Origin: Ktedonobacteria bacterium brp13
GTDB lineage: Bacteria; Chloroflexota; Ktedonobacteria; Ktedonobacterales; Ktedonobacteraceae
DNA: 64,000 bases
NCBI GenBank assembly: GCA_015099395.1
Contig: AP024096.1
Coordinates: 8,101,485-8,165,484, forward strand
Direction of reading: 5' to 3'
This document shows, one piece after another, positions 1 to 8,816 of this stretch (within the stretch, counting starts at the first letter, position 1; the number at the start of each line of letters is the position of its first letter). The notes under the pieces were generated by a model, which was given only the letters and a program-made list of their open reading frames with translations, made no database searches and had not been told where the DNA came from. A program made the position numbers and the translations under genes.

Positions 1-2
1 GT

Positions 3-1067
3 GTCGTTATCGACGAGGCCCAGAATATCAAGAATCCACAGGCGGCTCAGACACGCGCTATTCTCAAGTTATCCGCGCCACATCGGATAGCCTTAACTGG
101 TACGCCCGTTGAGAATCGTCTACGCGATCTCTGGTCGATCTTCAACTTTCTGAATCCAGGTTATCTCGGCAAAGAGGCACAGTTTCGCAAGTCCTTTGAA
201 TTACCAATCTACAAAAGCAATGATGCCGATACCTCTGCAACATTAAAACGCCTGGTCGAGCCCTTTATTCTGCGACGTGTCAAGACCGATAAAAGTATTA
301 TCGACGATCTGCCAGACAAGATTGAGCAGAAGATGTACTGTACACTCTCGCCAGAGCAAGCCTCGCTCTATGAAGCGGTCGTCAAAGATGTTGCGGCACA
401 GCTTGAAGAGGCTGAAGGTATTCAGCGTAAGGGACTCATCCTCTCTACAATTCTGCGTTTGAAGCAGATCTGTAATCATCCCATGCAGTTCTTGCAGGAT
501 GGCAGTGCCTTCTCTGCTGAGCGTTCACACAAGCTCCAGCGGCTGGGTGAGATGATCGAAGAGGTGATTGACAGTGGTGAAAGTGCCCTGATCTTCACTC
601 AATTTACTGAGATCGGAGATGCATTGTCGCGCTATCTTGAGCATAACCGGCACTACAATACCTACTATCTGCATGGTAGTACCAGCGTTGTCCGGCGTAA
701 CCAGATGGTGACGGATTTTCAGGATTCTGCTACTGAACCATCGCTTTTCATCCTTTCATTGCGGGCAGGTGGCGTAGGTTTAAACCTGACGAAAGCCAAC
801 CATGTCTTCCACTTTGATCGTTGGTGGAATCCCTCAGTGGAAGATCAGGCGACCGACCGTGCATTCCGTATCGGTCAGCGCAAGAACGTCTTTGTCCATA
901 AGTTTATTGCGATGGGCACGATGGAAGAACGTATCGATGCGATGATCGAAGATAAGAAACGGCTCTCCTCACTTGTCGTTGGTAGTGACGAGTCCTGGCT
1001 GACCGAACTCGATAATGATACCTTTAAAGATCTGATCTCATTACGCCGTAGTGCGGTTGTAGAATAG
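3..1067 (+). CDS. SNF2-family helicase, C-terminal part (5' end outside window)
   Basis: Open from the window edge in frame 3 with no start codon, so this is the last 354 residues of a longer protein. It begins at helicase motif II (VVIDEAQNIKNP), followed by the motif III region (LTGTPVENRLRDLWSIFNFL). The second RecA lobe follows, with ALIFTQFTEIGD, LSLRAGGVGLNL and DRAFRIGQRK, the SNF2 motifs V and VI. Such proteins are ATP-driven double-stranded DNA translocases that remodel protein-DNA complexes. The stop lies 30 bases before a SWIM zinc-finger gene on the same strand. SNF2 helicases and SWIM proteins are a recurrent pair in bacteria, so an operon is likely. Family call is secure; substrate unknown. 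Confidence 0.95.
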   Translation, partial: VVIDEAQNIKNPQAAQTRAILKLSAPHRIALTGTPVENRLRDLWSIFNFLNPGYLGKEAQFRKSFELPIYKSNDADTSATLKRLVEPFILRRVKTDKSIIDDLPDKIEQKMYCTLSPEQASLYEAVVKDVAAQLEEAEGIQRKGLILSTILRLKQICNHPMQFLQDGSAFSAERSHKLQRLGEMIEEVIDSGESALIFTQFTEIGDALSRYLEHNRHYNTYYLHGSTSVVRRNQMVTDFQDSATEPSLFILSLRAGGVGLNLTKANHVFHFDRWWNPSVEDQATDRAFRIGQRKNVFVHKFIAMGTMEERIDAMIEDKKRLSSLVVGSDESWLTELDNDTFKDLISLRRSAVVE

Positions 1068-1097
1068 AGAAGAAGAGAGGGAAGGAGAGTAAAAGAT

Positions 1098-1943
1098 ATG
1101 GGCCAATTCAGCCGTACCTGGTGGGGCAAGCGTTTTATCGATGCCCTTGAGGCGTTCACTGATCCAGGTCGCCTGGGACGTGGACGCTCATATGCGGTCA
1201 ACGGGCGTATTCGTAGCTACACGATAGCAAATGGGAAGGTGACCGCCAAAGTTCGTGGTTCTGTGAACCCGTACTTTGGTGTGTACAAAGAGCCGCTGTA
1301 TGATACTGAGATAACCATCACAGCCATAAAACCTGTTGATTGGACAAAGATCATCAGTAAGATCTCTATGCGTGCGGATCTGGTCACAAAACTGCTCATG
1401 AACGAGATGCCCGACGCTATAGAGGACGTCTTCATCTCGCTCGGGCTGTACCTGCTCCCGCATAGTCAGAGAGACTTTGAGACTGACTGTTCCTGTCCTG
1501 ACTACTCAAATCCTTGCAAGCATATTGCTGGCGTATACTATCTGCTGGCCTCTGCCCTGGACAACGACCCCTTTATCATGTTCGAGTTGCGTGGACTCTC
1601 CCGAGAAAAACTGCATGCAGAACTGGCTCAATCGCCATTGGGCCAGATCCTTGCCTCTTCTCTCAATGCTGAGGAGATCTCACCCGAACCGACCGACACC
1701 TACTATACGCGATCAACGAGGGAGCCAATTGCCGAGACAGATGCAGTTACACATAAAGAGTTCTGGACTGGTAAGCAACGACTGCCAACTTCAATCCCTG
1801 CAGCCGCGCAGGCGAGCGTCCCGGCGCTTCTGATTAAAAAGCAAGGAGACTATCCTCCATTCTGGCACAAAGACAGCTCTTTTATTGGTACAATGGAAGA
1901 ATTATATGATCGTGTGCGAACAAAGAGCAAGCAAATGAAGTAG
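1098..1943 (+). CDS. SWIM zinc-finger protein
   Basis: 281 residues starting at ATG 1098 behind a purine-rich GGAAGGAGAG site. The SWIM motif is complete: Cys131, Cys133, Cys140 and His142 in CSCPDYSNPCKHIAG, a CxCxnCxH zinc site known to bind DNA or proteins. The first 110 residues (FSRTWWGKRFIDALE, then RGRSYAVNGRI) are the conserved N-terminal region found in bacterial SWIM proteins. The last 80 residues are low in conserved features. It sits 30 bases behind the SNF2 helicase gene and is probably co-transcribed with it; this pairing suggests a role in DNA transactions. The exact function is not known. Confidence 0.9.
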   Translation: MGQFSRTWWGKRFIDALEAFTDPGRLGRGRSYAVNGRIRSYTIANGKVTAKVRGSVNPYFGVYKEPLYDTEITITAIKPVDWTKIISKISMRADLVTKLLMNEMPDAIEDVFISLGLYLLPHSQRDFETDCSCPDYSNPCKHIAGVYYLLASALDNDPFIMFELRGLSREKLHAELAQSPLGQILASSLNAEEISPEPTDTYYTRSTREPIAETDAVTHKEFWTGKQRLPTSIPAAAQASVPALLIKKQGDYPPFWHKDSSFIGTMEELYDRVRTKSKQMK

Positions 1944-2028
1944 ACCACCATGGTGCCAGGTCAGCGCTCATCTCAACATGTCGAAGTGTGTTTTAACGTA
2001 TTCATAGCAACTAAAAGGAAGCTTACAT

Positions 2029-3015
2029 ATGAGAACGATTACACTTGAAGAGCATTTTTTAGCTGATAGCTTTAAAGAAAAGATGAGTAGTATTGCTACC
2101 AATGCTGGTAAGGGGTCGAAAACAGTAGCTGCTAACGCATTGCAGGCAAAGTTGAGTGATCTTGGTGAGATGCGGTTAAAAGATATGGATGCAGGCGGGA
2201 TCGATTTTCAGGTGATCTCTCATACCGCATCGAGCATCCTCCCCTCTTCTGCGGAGGAGAGCGTAAGGTTAGCTAGGGCTGCCAATGATCAATTAGCTAG
2301 AGCTATTAGCGCGCATCCTGATCGTTTCGCTGGTTTTGCGACCTTGCCGATGCTCGATCCAAAGGCTGCTGCTGCTGAGTTAGAGCGTGCGATACATTTA
2401 CCAGGTTTCAAAGGTGTTATGATCAATGGCACAACGAATGGTCGTTTTCTAGATGATCCCTCCTTCCTCCCTATCTTTGAACGTGCGGTTGCCCTGGATG
2501 TACCGATCTACCTGCATCCTGCCGAGCCACCCGAAGTGGTGCGGAAGGCATACTATTCTGGCTTCGATGCGGGTGTAAACTATGCTCTGTCAGCAGCCGG
2601 TTGGGGCTGGCATTCAGAGGTCGGTATTCATGTGCTACGCCTGATTCTTTCTGGCTTATTCGATCGCTTACCAACCTTACAGATTATTATCGGGCATATG
2701 GGTGAGATGATCCCTTTTATGCTGGCACGGATCAACGATAGATTTATTGATGTTGCCAAAAACTTACAGCAGAGTGTTCCCGAATACTTCTTGCAAAATT
2801 TCTATATCACGACCAGCGGCTTCTTTACCAATCCACCCTTATTGCTTGCGCTCCAGATCATGGGTGCTGATCGCATCATGTTCTCAGTCGATTATCCCTA
2901 CAGTACCAACGAGCAAGGCAGAGCGTTTCTAGATCATGTCTCCATCAGCCCGCAAGACAAAGAAAAGATCAGCCATCTGAACGCTGCGCGCGTACTCAAG
3001 TTGAAGGACGCGTAA
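2029..3015 (+). CDS. Amidohydrolase-2 family metal-dependent decarboxylase/hydrolase
   Basis: 328 residues, ATG preceded by AAAAGGAAGC. The N-terminal ITLEEHF resembles the metal-binding strand of the ACMSD/gamma-resorcylate decarboxylase branch, where Glu replaces the first His of HxH. Further candidate metal ligands are His163 (YLHPAEPP), His223 (IIGHMGE) and Asp288 (SVDYPYS), all at the spacing expected for this TIM-barrel family. Members decarboxylate hydroxylated aromatic acids or hydrolyse related substrates in the cytoplasm. It stands alone, 86 bases after the SWIM gene and convergent with the next gene, so the substrate cannot be inferred from neighbours. Confidence 0.88.
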   Translation: MRTITLEEHFLADSFKEKMSSIATNAGKGSKTVAANALQAKLSDLGEMRLKDMDAGGIDFQVISHTASSILPSSAEESVRLARAANDQLARAISAHPDRFAGFATLPMLDPKAAAAELERAIHLPGFKGVMINGTTNGRFLDDPSFLPIFERAVALDVPIYLHPAEPPEVVRKAYYSGFDAGVNYALSAAGWGWHSEVGIHVLRLILSGLFDRLPTLQIIIGHMGEMIPFMLARINDRFIDVAKNLQQSVPEYFLQNFYITTSGFFTNPPLLLALQIMGADRIMFSVDYPYSTNEQGRAFLDHVSISPQDKEKISHLNAARVLKLKDA

Positions 3016-3108
3016 TTGGGTTCAACACGCTTACTACAGCAACTCGGGAACCAGTATGCTGAATTGCCCGTTTTAATCTCTTGATTTTTATTCTTACAGA
3101 GATACCCT

Positions 3109-4239
3109 TTAAGATTCTGGAAATGTGAACTTGTGGTCTTGCAAGCGCTTAATGAGGGCGGGACGGCGCAGGAGAGGCTGGACCCATGTGCTGAAACGCT
3201 CCTGGAAGGTCTGACTGCCTTGAAATTGACTCGCGGCTTCACGTAGCTCAACCAATACACGAACGGTTTCCTCATAGCCAGCGCCAGAACCACGTTTCAC
3301 TGCCTGATCGACTTGCTGCCAGTAGCTATCCTGGTGATTGTGGATATCTTGCAGATGACGCTGACGAGCCATCTTCTTACGTTCCTGCTCCTCGCGTTCT
3401 TTTTTAGCTTTAGCTGCTTTGTATTCAACGTGCAGCGTGGTGTAGGGAATGCGTTCAGCCTCTGGTAACGTTGTGCTGGTCTCGTGCTGGCCCAGTTTGC
3501 GCAATTCTTTGACGAGCAAATGGCTCAAGCCCGGCTCATTGTGTGCTAACCGAATCAGAAAATCGTTGCAGCGATCTGCTGGTAGTAATTTGACCCAGGC
3601 CGCAAAATCATCATCAGCCGCTGGACCGGCCTTTTGGCTATGTTTAGCTGTGACGTCGAGCATTTCTTGTGGTAGCTGCAACAATTCTGCCAGCGCCTGC
3701 TGTGCCGCTGTCAGCTTGCCAAATGCAGGTGGCACTGGTGGCACAATCTCGTCTTCCTCCTCCTCCTCATATTGCTTGTACAGGTGGAGACTGGCTAGCC
3801 AGACGATGTATAGTGCCCGCAGATCGCCTTCCATTAATTCATCGCGAATGGTGATGAACGATCCCAGATCATAGTCATTCCATACGTCGGATGCTTCCAT
3901 CTCACCAAAGTCAATGTCGAGGATATCATAATCCGCGTGTGGGGTAAGAGTGACGAACTCATCGACGTTGTATTCATCAGCGATTTCAGCTGGTAAGATC
4001 CCATGCGGAAAGCGAAATGCCAGTTGTGTCGTGCCCCAGTTGGCGCAGTAAAAGAAGCCATCGAAAAACCTGTGCAGCACTTTGATGGGGTCGTGCTTGA
4101 AATCACCCCAGTGGTACTCAATGAGGGCATGAGTGGAAGATGCTTCAATATGACTGGAAAGGGCATTGACCGCATCGAGTTGTTTGCTTGTCAGAGGTCG
4201 ATCGATCGTCATAAATTCGTAACGCTGATATTCGCTCAT
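3109..4239 (-). CDS. Conserved protein of unknown function, coiled-coil C-terminal half
   Basis: 376 residues from ATG 4239. The N-terminal third carries the conserved block EYHWGDFKHDP and CANWGTTQLAFRFP, which I recognise from uncharacterised proteins of Actinobacteria and Chloroflexota, without an assigned function. An acidic stretch (EEEEEDE) near residue 168 is followed by a helical region. Residues about 270-310 are a charged Lys/Glu/Arg-rich probable coiled coil. No signal peptide or membrane segment is visible. It is convergent with the amidohydrolase and close to the SNF2-SWIM pair; the C-terminal helical part resembles the repeats seen behind SWIM domains, so a functional link with SWIM proteins is possible but unproven. 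Confidence 0.75.
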   Translation of the reverse strand: MSEYQRYEFMTIDRPLTSKQLDAVNALSSHIEASSTHALIEYHWGDFKHDPIKVLHRFFDGFFYCANWGTTQLAFRFPHGILPAEIADEYNVDEFVTLTPHADYDILDIDFGEMEASDVWNDYDLGSFITIRDELMEGDLRALYIVWLASLHLYKQYEEEEEDEIVPPVPPAFGKLTAAQQALAELLQLPQEMLDVTAKHSQKAGPAADDDFAAWVKLLPADRCNDFLIRLAHNEPGLSHLLVKELRKLGQHETSTTLPEAERIPYTTLHVEYKAAKAKKEREEQERKKMARQRHLQDIHNHQDSYWQQVDQAVKRGSGAGYEETVRVLVELREAASQFQGSQTFQERFSTWVQPLLRRPALIKRLQDHKFTFPES

Positions 4240-4544
4240 CTCTACTATCCTTCATGCAATGCCAGGGCTATTATATAAAACACCCGATACACGCGAGTCA
4301 TGTCATCCCATTCCTGAAATTTTACAGGTGAATGATGCTGAATGTAGTTTGATTATAGTTTGATTGTAACTCTGTGTAAAGGTTGGTCTCAGCTTTCATC
4401 GGTCTGTGGGAATAACTTACTATCACTAAAACATGTTTATTCTAGTGAATGCAACGATAAGTTATTTAACTAACTTATTCAGAAACCAACAAATGATGCA
4501 AAGTGAAGCCATGAGCGTCCATTTTAACGAGGGAGAATATCTAC
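4240..4544. other. Intergenic region between divergent genes
   Basis: About 305 bases that must hold promoters for the minus-strand unknown and for the truncated oxidoreductase. It is AT-rich with repeated AACTTA/TAAGTT words around 4410-4475, but I see no convincing -35/-10 pair and no RNA gene. Confidence 0.4.
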
Positions 4545-4676
4545 ATGAATACGCAACAACTCGATGCTTTGTTCATCGGTTTTGGAAAGGGCGGTAAAAC
4601 CTTAGCCGCTTTTCTGGCGCAGAAAGGCTGGGAGGTTGCTGTCGTTGAGCAGTCAACACAGATGTTCGGAATTTAG
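4545..4676 (+). pseudogene. N-terminal fragment of an RclA-like FAD/NAD(P) disulfide oxidoreductase
   Basis: ATG 4545 has a good site (GAGGGAGAAT) and encodes 43 residues before TAG. The residues form the FAD-binding beta-alpha-beta start LFIGFGKGGKTLAAFLAQKG and VAVVEQS. This closely resembles the start of RclA/YkgC-type flavoproteins, where the next residues should be the GGTCxNxGC redox-active disulfide. Here the frame ends at MFGI and the rest (about 400 residues) is absent. About 40 bases later the repeat at 4716-4775 begins. I infer that an insertion or deletion removed the remainder. A full-length relative lies at 40103. Confidence 0.8.
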
Positions 4677-4715
4677 TTAGAAACTTGGAAATTGCTCCGA
4701 AGTTACGGTGGAATT

Positions 4716-4775
4716 TGTAACTTAACTCGTGGTTTTACAGATTCTAGGAAGCATAGTTTTGCAGAAAAACTTCAT
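4716..4775 (+). repeat. Paired short repeat, copy 1 (transposon-end-like)
   Basis: Two ten-base units, GTTTTACAGA at 4732 and GTTTTGCAGA at 4756, start exactly 24 bases apart. The flanks TGTAACTTAAC and GGAAGCATA are shared with the copy at 23849. Three such loci occur in this window in the same orientation. Multiple short repeats at fixed spacing are typical of transposase binding sites at ends of IS21- or Tn7-like elements; the family assignment is inference. Confidence 0.6.
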
Positions 4776-5087
4776 GCAGAATAGTATTGCCTTTTTACCT
4801 TACATTCTCATACGAGCTTGCCCTGGGATTGATGTAAGCTCAAACAAAAGGTTGCGGAACTTCTCGCAGTTATCTTTTAACCAATAGGTCGGCAAGAGCA
4901 GGCTGTGACCGGTTCTCTCGTGGTCGTTTTGTTGGCCAACCTCTTCTCATTATATTTGGGACTTTTAAGTAATCGCTGTATTTATGGATAAAGATGTATG
5001 GTATGTTTATGTGGTAAAATAATAGATAAGATCATTATTGTTTTTGTAGGCGAGTTATTATGTAAAATATAAGGGCAGTATGATGCT
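4776..5087. other. Intergenic region before the NB-ARC/WD40 gene
   Basis: About 310 bases after the repeat copy. No coding remnant can be recognised. The last 110 bases are AT-rich (GTGGTAAAATAATAG near 5010) and probably contain the promoter for the large gene at 5088, but no clean -35/-10 pair stands out. Confidence 0.35.
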
Positions 5088-8000
5088 ATGTTGATGCCTC
5101 CAAAACGTAGAAGAAGTAATTCTGCCTGGGTGCGAATTATCGTTCTTACGATTCTATCCGTGCTACTTTTGCTTTTAATTATCGTCACCATATTTATTGT
5201 CCTGGGAAATTTTAGTGTTTCTCCCTTTCAATGGGTTACTCACTTAAATACCGTGTTTATTTCGATTATTATCCCTGATTTAGGTGTCATTATTGCGTTA
5301 GGCCAGTGGTTACATTCCATGTCTTCTGAGAAGAAAGAGGAACAGAGCAAACTACAGGAGCAAAATGTTAAATCACCAATCTCCATTATTCCTGTAGCAT
5401 TACTGAACACTCCTGGTACAACAGGAACACAAATTCCGGAGAATAAGATTGATATCACTATGAGCAATACTCCATATGAAGATGCAGAACAAGTGGATAT
5501 GGGTGAAGCCCCGCACGTCGAACATTTCTATGGACGTGTGGACGAGCTTGCCACGTTAAAGCGTTGGATTGTGGACCAGCATTGTCGCTTAGTCTCTATC
5601 ATCGGCATGGGTGGTATCGGTAAGACTAGCCTGGTTGCGAGATTGATCGATCAAGTGCAAGAGCAGCATGCATTTAGCACAGTTTACTGGCGTAGGCTAC
5701 TCAACGCGCCCCCTTTTGAGTACGTCTTGCAGGATTGTCTGCAATTTTTGACGCGTGAACAACAGGTCACGATCCCTCAAGATATAGATGAGCAGATGCG
5801 ACTGCTTGTGAAGCAATTGCAGAAAAGGCGCTGCCTCATCATTCTGGATAATGCTGAAGCAATCTTAAAAAGTGGTAGCAGTGCAGCAGAGTACAAGGAT
5901 GGTTACGAGCAGTATGGCAAACTCATAACATTCCTTGGAGAGAGCAGACACCAGAGTTGTCTGCTGGTAACCAGTCGTGAGCAACTTAAAGAGATTAGCT
6001 GGCTGGAAGGTGAAGGGACTTCTGTCTACACTTACCGTTTGAGTGGGCTGAATGTAGACGATGCGCGGGTCATATTGCAGAGGAAGTCTATCTCAGGAGA
6101 GGAACACTCCTTGAAGGCTCTGGTAGAACGCTTAGCCGGGAATCCACAGATGCTTATGATTGCCTCACCAGCCATTCGTGAGAGTTATCGGGGAAATATA
6201 TCTAAGTATCTTGCGGATCTTGGCGATGTTTCCTTGAATGACCATTCTGATTTGCGCAGGTTATTAGATAGCCACTTTGTACGATTAACGCCACTAGAAC
6301 AACAGGTTATCTATTGGTTAGCGATAGAGCGTGAAGCGATATCTTTGCAAGCTTTACGCGATAATAGTGTCCAACCTGTGTCTAAAGGGAGAATATTGGA
6401 AGCCCTCGAAGCCTTACAACGTCGCTCGTTGATTGAACAGAGCATAGCTGGAAGTTTTACATTGCAACCGGCTATTATGGAAGTCGTCACGGATCGCTTT
6501 ACTGAGCTTGTTGCCCAGGAAATTATTGCAGATGAACCAGAACTATTTGCCAGTCACGCTTTGCTCAAGGCCCAGGCAAAAGCATATGTCCGTGAGAGCC
6601 AATTCCAATTGATTCTCAATGTCATTGCGCAAAAGCTCTTTACAATGCCAGGGCGAAGAAAACTTGAAGAAAAGTTCCGGCAAAGACTTGTTGCGCTGCG
6701 CGAGCTGCCAGAACAGCCAAATGACTATGAAGCAGGAAATATTCTGAATTTGTTGGTTCAGACTGGTTATGATCTGCGGGGCTCTGATTTTTCGCATTTG
6801 GTAGTACGACAAGCATACCTGCAAGAAGTAGCTCTGTCTGAGGTTAATTTTTCCTATGCCAATCTGGCGACATCGGTATTTACAGACACCTTCGGAAGCA
6901 TTCTTTCTGTGGCGTTGAGTCCACATGGAGACCTACTGGCAGCAGGAACGGCGACGGGTGAAATACGGTTTTGGCATGCCAAAACCGGTCTCCCATTGCA
7001 AACCCTTCGGGAACATACAGATGGGGTCAGGTCGGTGGCCTTCAGTCCCGATGGGAAGACCGTTGCCAGTGGTAGTGAAGACCAGACAGTGCGCTTGTGG
7101 GAGGCGAGCAGTGGAAAGTTGCTCAATACCCTGCAAGGTCATGCCAACACGGTCAGATCGGTAGCCTTCAGTCCCGATGGGAAGACCGTTGCTAGTGGGA
7201 GTGAAGACCAGACAGTGCGCTTGTGGGAGGTGAGTAGTGGAAAGTTGCTCACCACCCTGCAAGGTCATGCCAACGCGGTCACCTCGGTGGCCTTCAGTCC
7301 CGATGGGAAGACCGTTGCCAGTGGCAGTGATGATCATACGGTGCGTCTGTGGGAGGTGAGCAGTGGGAAGTTGCTCACCTCCCTGCAAGGTCACATCTAC
7401 GCGGTCAACTCGGTGGCCTTCAGTCCCGATGGGAAGGCCGTTGCCAGCGGCAGTTATGATCAAACCATACTCCTGTGGGAAGTGAGCAGTGGGAAGTTAC
7501 TCACCACGTTGCACGGTCATGCCAACGCGGTCAAATCGGTAGCCTTCAGTCCCGATGGGAAGACCATTGCCAGTGGTAGTGATGATCAGACGGTGCGTTT
7601 GTGGGAAGTGAGCAGTGGGAAGTTGATCACTACACTGTACGGTCACAGTCATTGGGTTTTGTCGGTGGCCTTCAGTCCTAATGGGAAGACCGTTGCCAGT
7701 GGTGGTCATGATCAAACCGTACGCCTGTGGGAGGTGAGCAGTGGTCAATGCCTCACCACCCTGCAAGGTCATGCCAACGCGGTTACCTCGGTGGCCTTTA
7801 GTCCTGATGGGAAGACCGTTGCCAGTGGTGGTCATGATCAAACCGTACGCCTGTGGGAGGTGAGCAGTGGTCAATGCCTCACCTCCCTGCAAGGTCACAG
7901 TCATTGGGTTAGATCGGCGGCCTTCAGTCTCGATGGAAAGACTGTTGCTAGTGGCAGTAATGATCGGACAGTACGCTTGTGGGAGGTGAGCAGTGGAAAG

Positions 8001-8771
8001 TTGCTCACCACCCTGCAAGGTCACATCTACGCGGTCAACTCGGTGGCCTTCAGTCCCGATGGGAAGACCGTTGCCAGCAGCAGTGATGATCGGACCGTAC
8101 GCCTGTGGGAGGTGAGCAGTGGTCAATGTTTCACCTCGCTGCAAGGTCACGCCTACGCGGTCAAACCAGTGACCTTCAGTCCCGATGGGAAGACCGTTGC
8201 TAGTGGGAGCGAAGACCAGACAGTGCGTCTGTGGGAGGTGAGTAGTGGTCAATGCGTCACTACCCTGCAAGGTCATGCCAACACGGTCAGATCGGTAGCC
8301 TTCAGTCCCGATGGGAAGACCCTTGCTAGTGGGAGTGAAGACCAGACAGTGCGCTTGTGGGAGGTGAGTAGTGGGAAGTTGCTCACTACCCTGCAAGGTC
8401 ATGCCAACGTGGTCACCTCGGTGGCCTTCAGTCCCGATGGGAAGACCGTTGCCAGTGGCAGTGATGATCAGACAGTGCGCTTATGGAAGGTGAGCAACAG
8501 AACGTCGCTTATTACCCTGCGAGGCCACAGCCATTGGGTTAAGTCGGTAGCCTTTAGTTCTGATGGGAGGACTCTTGCCAGCGGCAGTTATGACGGAACC
8601 ATCAAACTCTGGGATAGACAGACTGGTAGGTGCCTGCATACATTGAGAAGCGACAGACCCTACGAACGCATGAATATTACGCAAGTGCAGGGATTGACAG
8701 AGACCCAAAAAGCCACACTCAGGTTGTTGGGCGCGATTGAAGAGGAAGGGCCCAAAAATGTATATTTATAG
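5088..8771 (+). CDS. Membrane-anchored NB-ARC ATPase with 14 WD40 repeats (NLR-like)
   Basis: 1227 residues. Two hydrophobic segments (about 16-42 and 55-76) anchor the N terminus. An NB-ARC/STAND NTPase follows: FYGRVDEL near 146, Walker A GMGGIGKT at 173-180, Walker B CLIILDNAEA near 250 and LLVTSRE. Residues about 390-600 are helical, including winged-helix-like and pentapeptide-like stretches (LRGSDFSHL, VNFSYANLA). From about 605 come fourteen WD40 repeats of 42 residues (VRSVAFSPDGKTVASGS...TVRLWEVSSGKLL), enough for two seven-bladed propellers, then a tail with GLTETQKATLRLLGAIEE. The repeats are nearly identical at DNA level except at a few positions. STAND proteins act as ligand-triggered switches, often in immunity or cell death; the ligand and output here are unknown. 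Confidence 0.92.
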   Translation: MLMPPKRRRSNSAWVRIIVLTILSVLLLLLIIVTIFIVLGNFSVSPFQWVTHLNTVFISIIIPDLGVIIALGQWLHSMSSEKKEEQSKLQEQNVKSPISIIPVALLNTPGTTGTQIPENKIDITMSNTPYEDAEQVDMGEAPHVEHFYGRVDELATLKRWIVDQHCRLVSIIGMGGIGKTSLVARLIDQVQEQHAFSTVYWRRLLNAPPFEYVLQDCLQFLTREQQVTIPQDIDEQMRLLVKQLQKRRCLIILDNAEAILKSGSSAAEYKDGYEQYGKLITFLGESRHQSCLLVTSREQLKEISWLEGEGTSVYTYRLSGLNVDDARVILQRKSISGEEHSLKALVERLAGNPQMLMIASPAIRESYRGNISKYLADLGDVSLNDHSDLRRLLDSHFVRLTPLEQQVIYWLAIEREAISLQALRDNSVQPVSKGRILEALEALQRRSLIEQSIAGSFTLQPAIMEVVTDRFTELVAQEIIADEPELFASHALLKAQAKAYVRESQFQLILNVIAQKLFTMPGRRKLEEKFRQRLVALRELPEQPNDYEAGNILNLLVQTGYDLRGSDFSHLVVRQAYLQEVALSEVNFSYANLATSVFTDTFGSILSVALSPHGDLLAAGTATGEIRFWHAKTGLPLQTLREHTDGVRSVAFSPDGKTVASGSEDQTVRLWEASSGKLLNTLQGHANTVRSVAFSPDGKTVASGSEDQTVRLWEVSSGKLLTTLQGHANAVTSVAFSPDGKTVASGSDDHTVRLWEVSSGKLLTSLQGHIYAVNSVAFSPDGKAVASGSYDQTILLWEVSSGKLLTTLHGHANAVKSVAFSPDGKTIASGSDDQTVRLWEVSSGKLITTLYGHSHWVLSVAFSPNGKTVASGGHDQTVRLWEVSSGQCLTTLQGHANAVTSVAFSPDGKTVASGGHDQTVRLWEVSSGQCLTSLQGHSHWVRSAAFSLDGKTVASGSNDRTVRLWEVSSGKLLTTLQGHIYAVNSVAFSPDGKTVASSSDDRTVRLWEVSSGQCFTSLQGHAYAVKPVTFSPDGKTVASGSEDQTVRLWEVSSGQCVTTLQGHANTVRSVAFSPDGKTLASGSEDQTVRLWEVSSGKLLTTLQGHANVVTSVAFSPDGKTVASGSDDQTVRLWKVSNRTSLITLRGHSHWVKSVAFSSDGRTLASGSYDGTIKLWDRQTGRCLHTLRSDRPYERMNITQVQGLTETQKATLRLLGAIEEEGPKNVYL
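6895..8640 (+). repeat. 126-bp tandem repeats encoding WD40 blades
   Basis: About fourteen tandem units of 126 bp (42 codons) with runs such as GTGGCCTTCAGTCCCGATGG repeated almost unchanged. Variation concentrates in the codons after GGTCA(C/T) (Ala-Asn-Thr, Ala-Asn-Ala, Ile-Tyr-Ala, Ser-His-Trp, Ala-Tyr-Ala, Ala-Asn-Val) and in the xDx turn (EDQ, DDH, YDQ, HDQ, NDR). High internal identity implies recent amplification or gene conversion. Confidence 0.95.
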
Positions 8772-8816
8772 AAGTGTGATAGGTGTAGGGTGACCGTTCA
8801 TAGAAAGGTATCTTTC

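Noticed and set aside
6895..8640. Regular tandem repeats as a CRISPR-like array
   Set aside because: Repeat period is 126 bp, in frame, and encodes WD40 blades; there are no short repeats with unique spacers and no cas genes.
6933..8708. Long minus-strand frames opposite the WD40 repeats
   Set aside because: They arise from the 126-bp periodicity of the sense gene; the protein is a repetitive antisense reading without ribosome sites.
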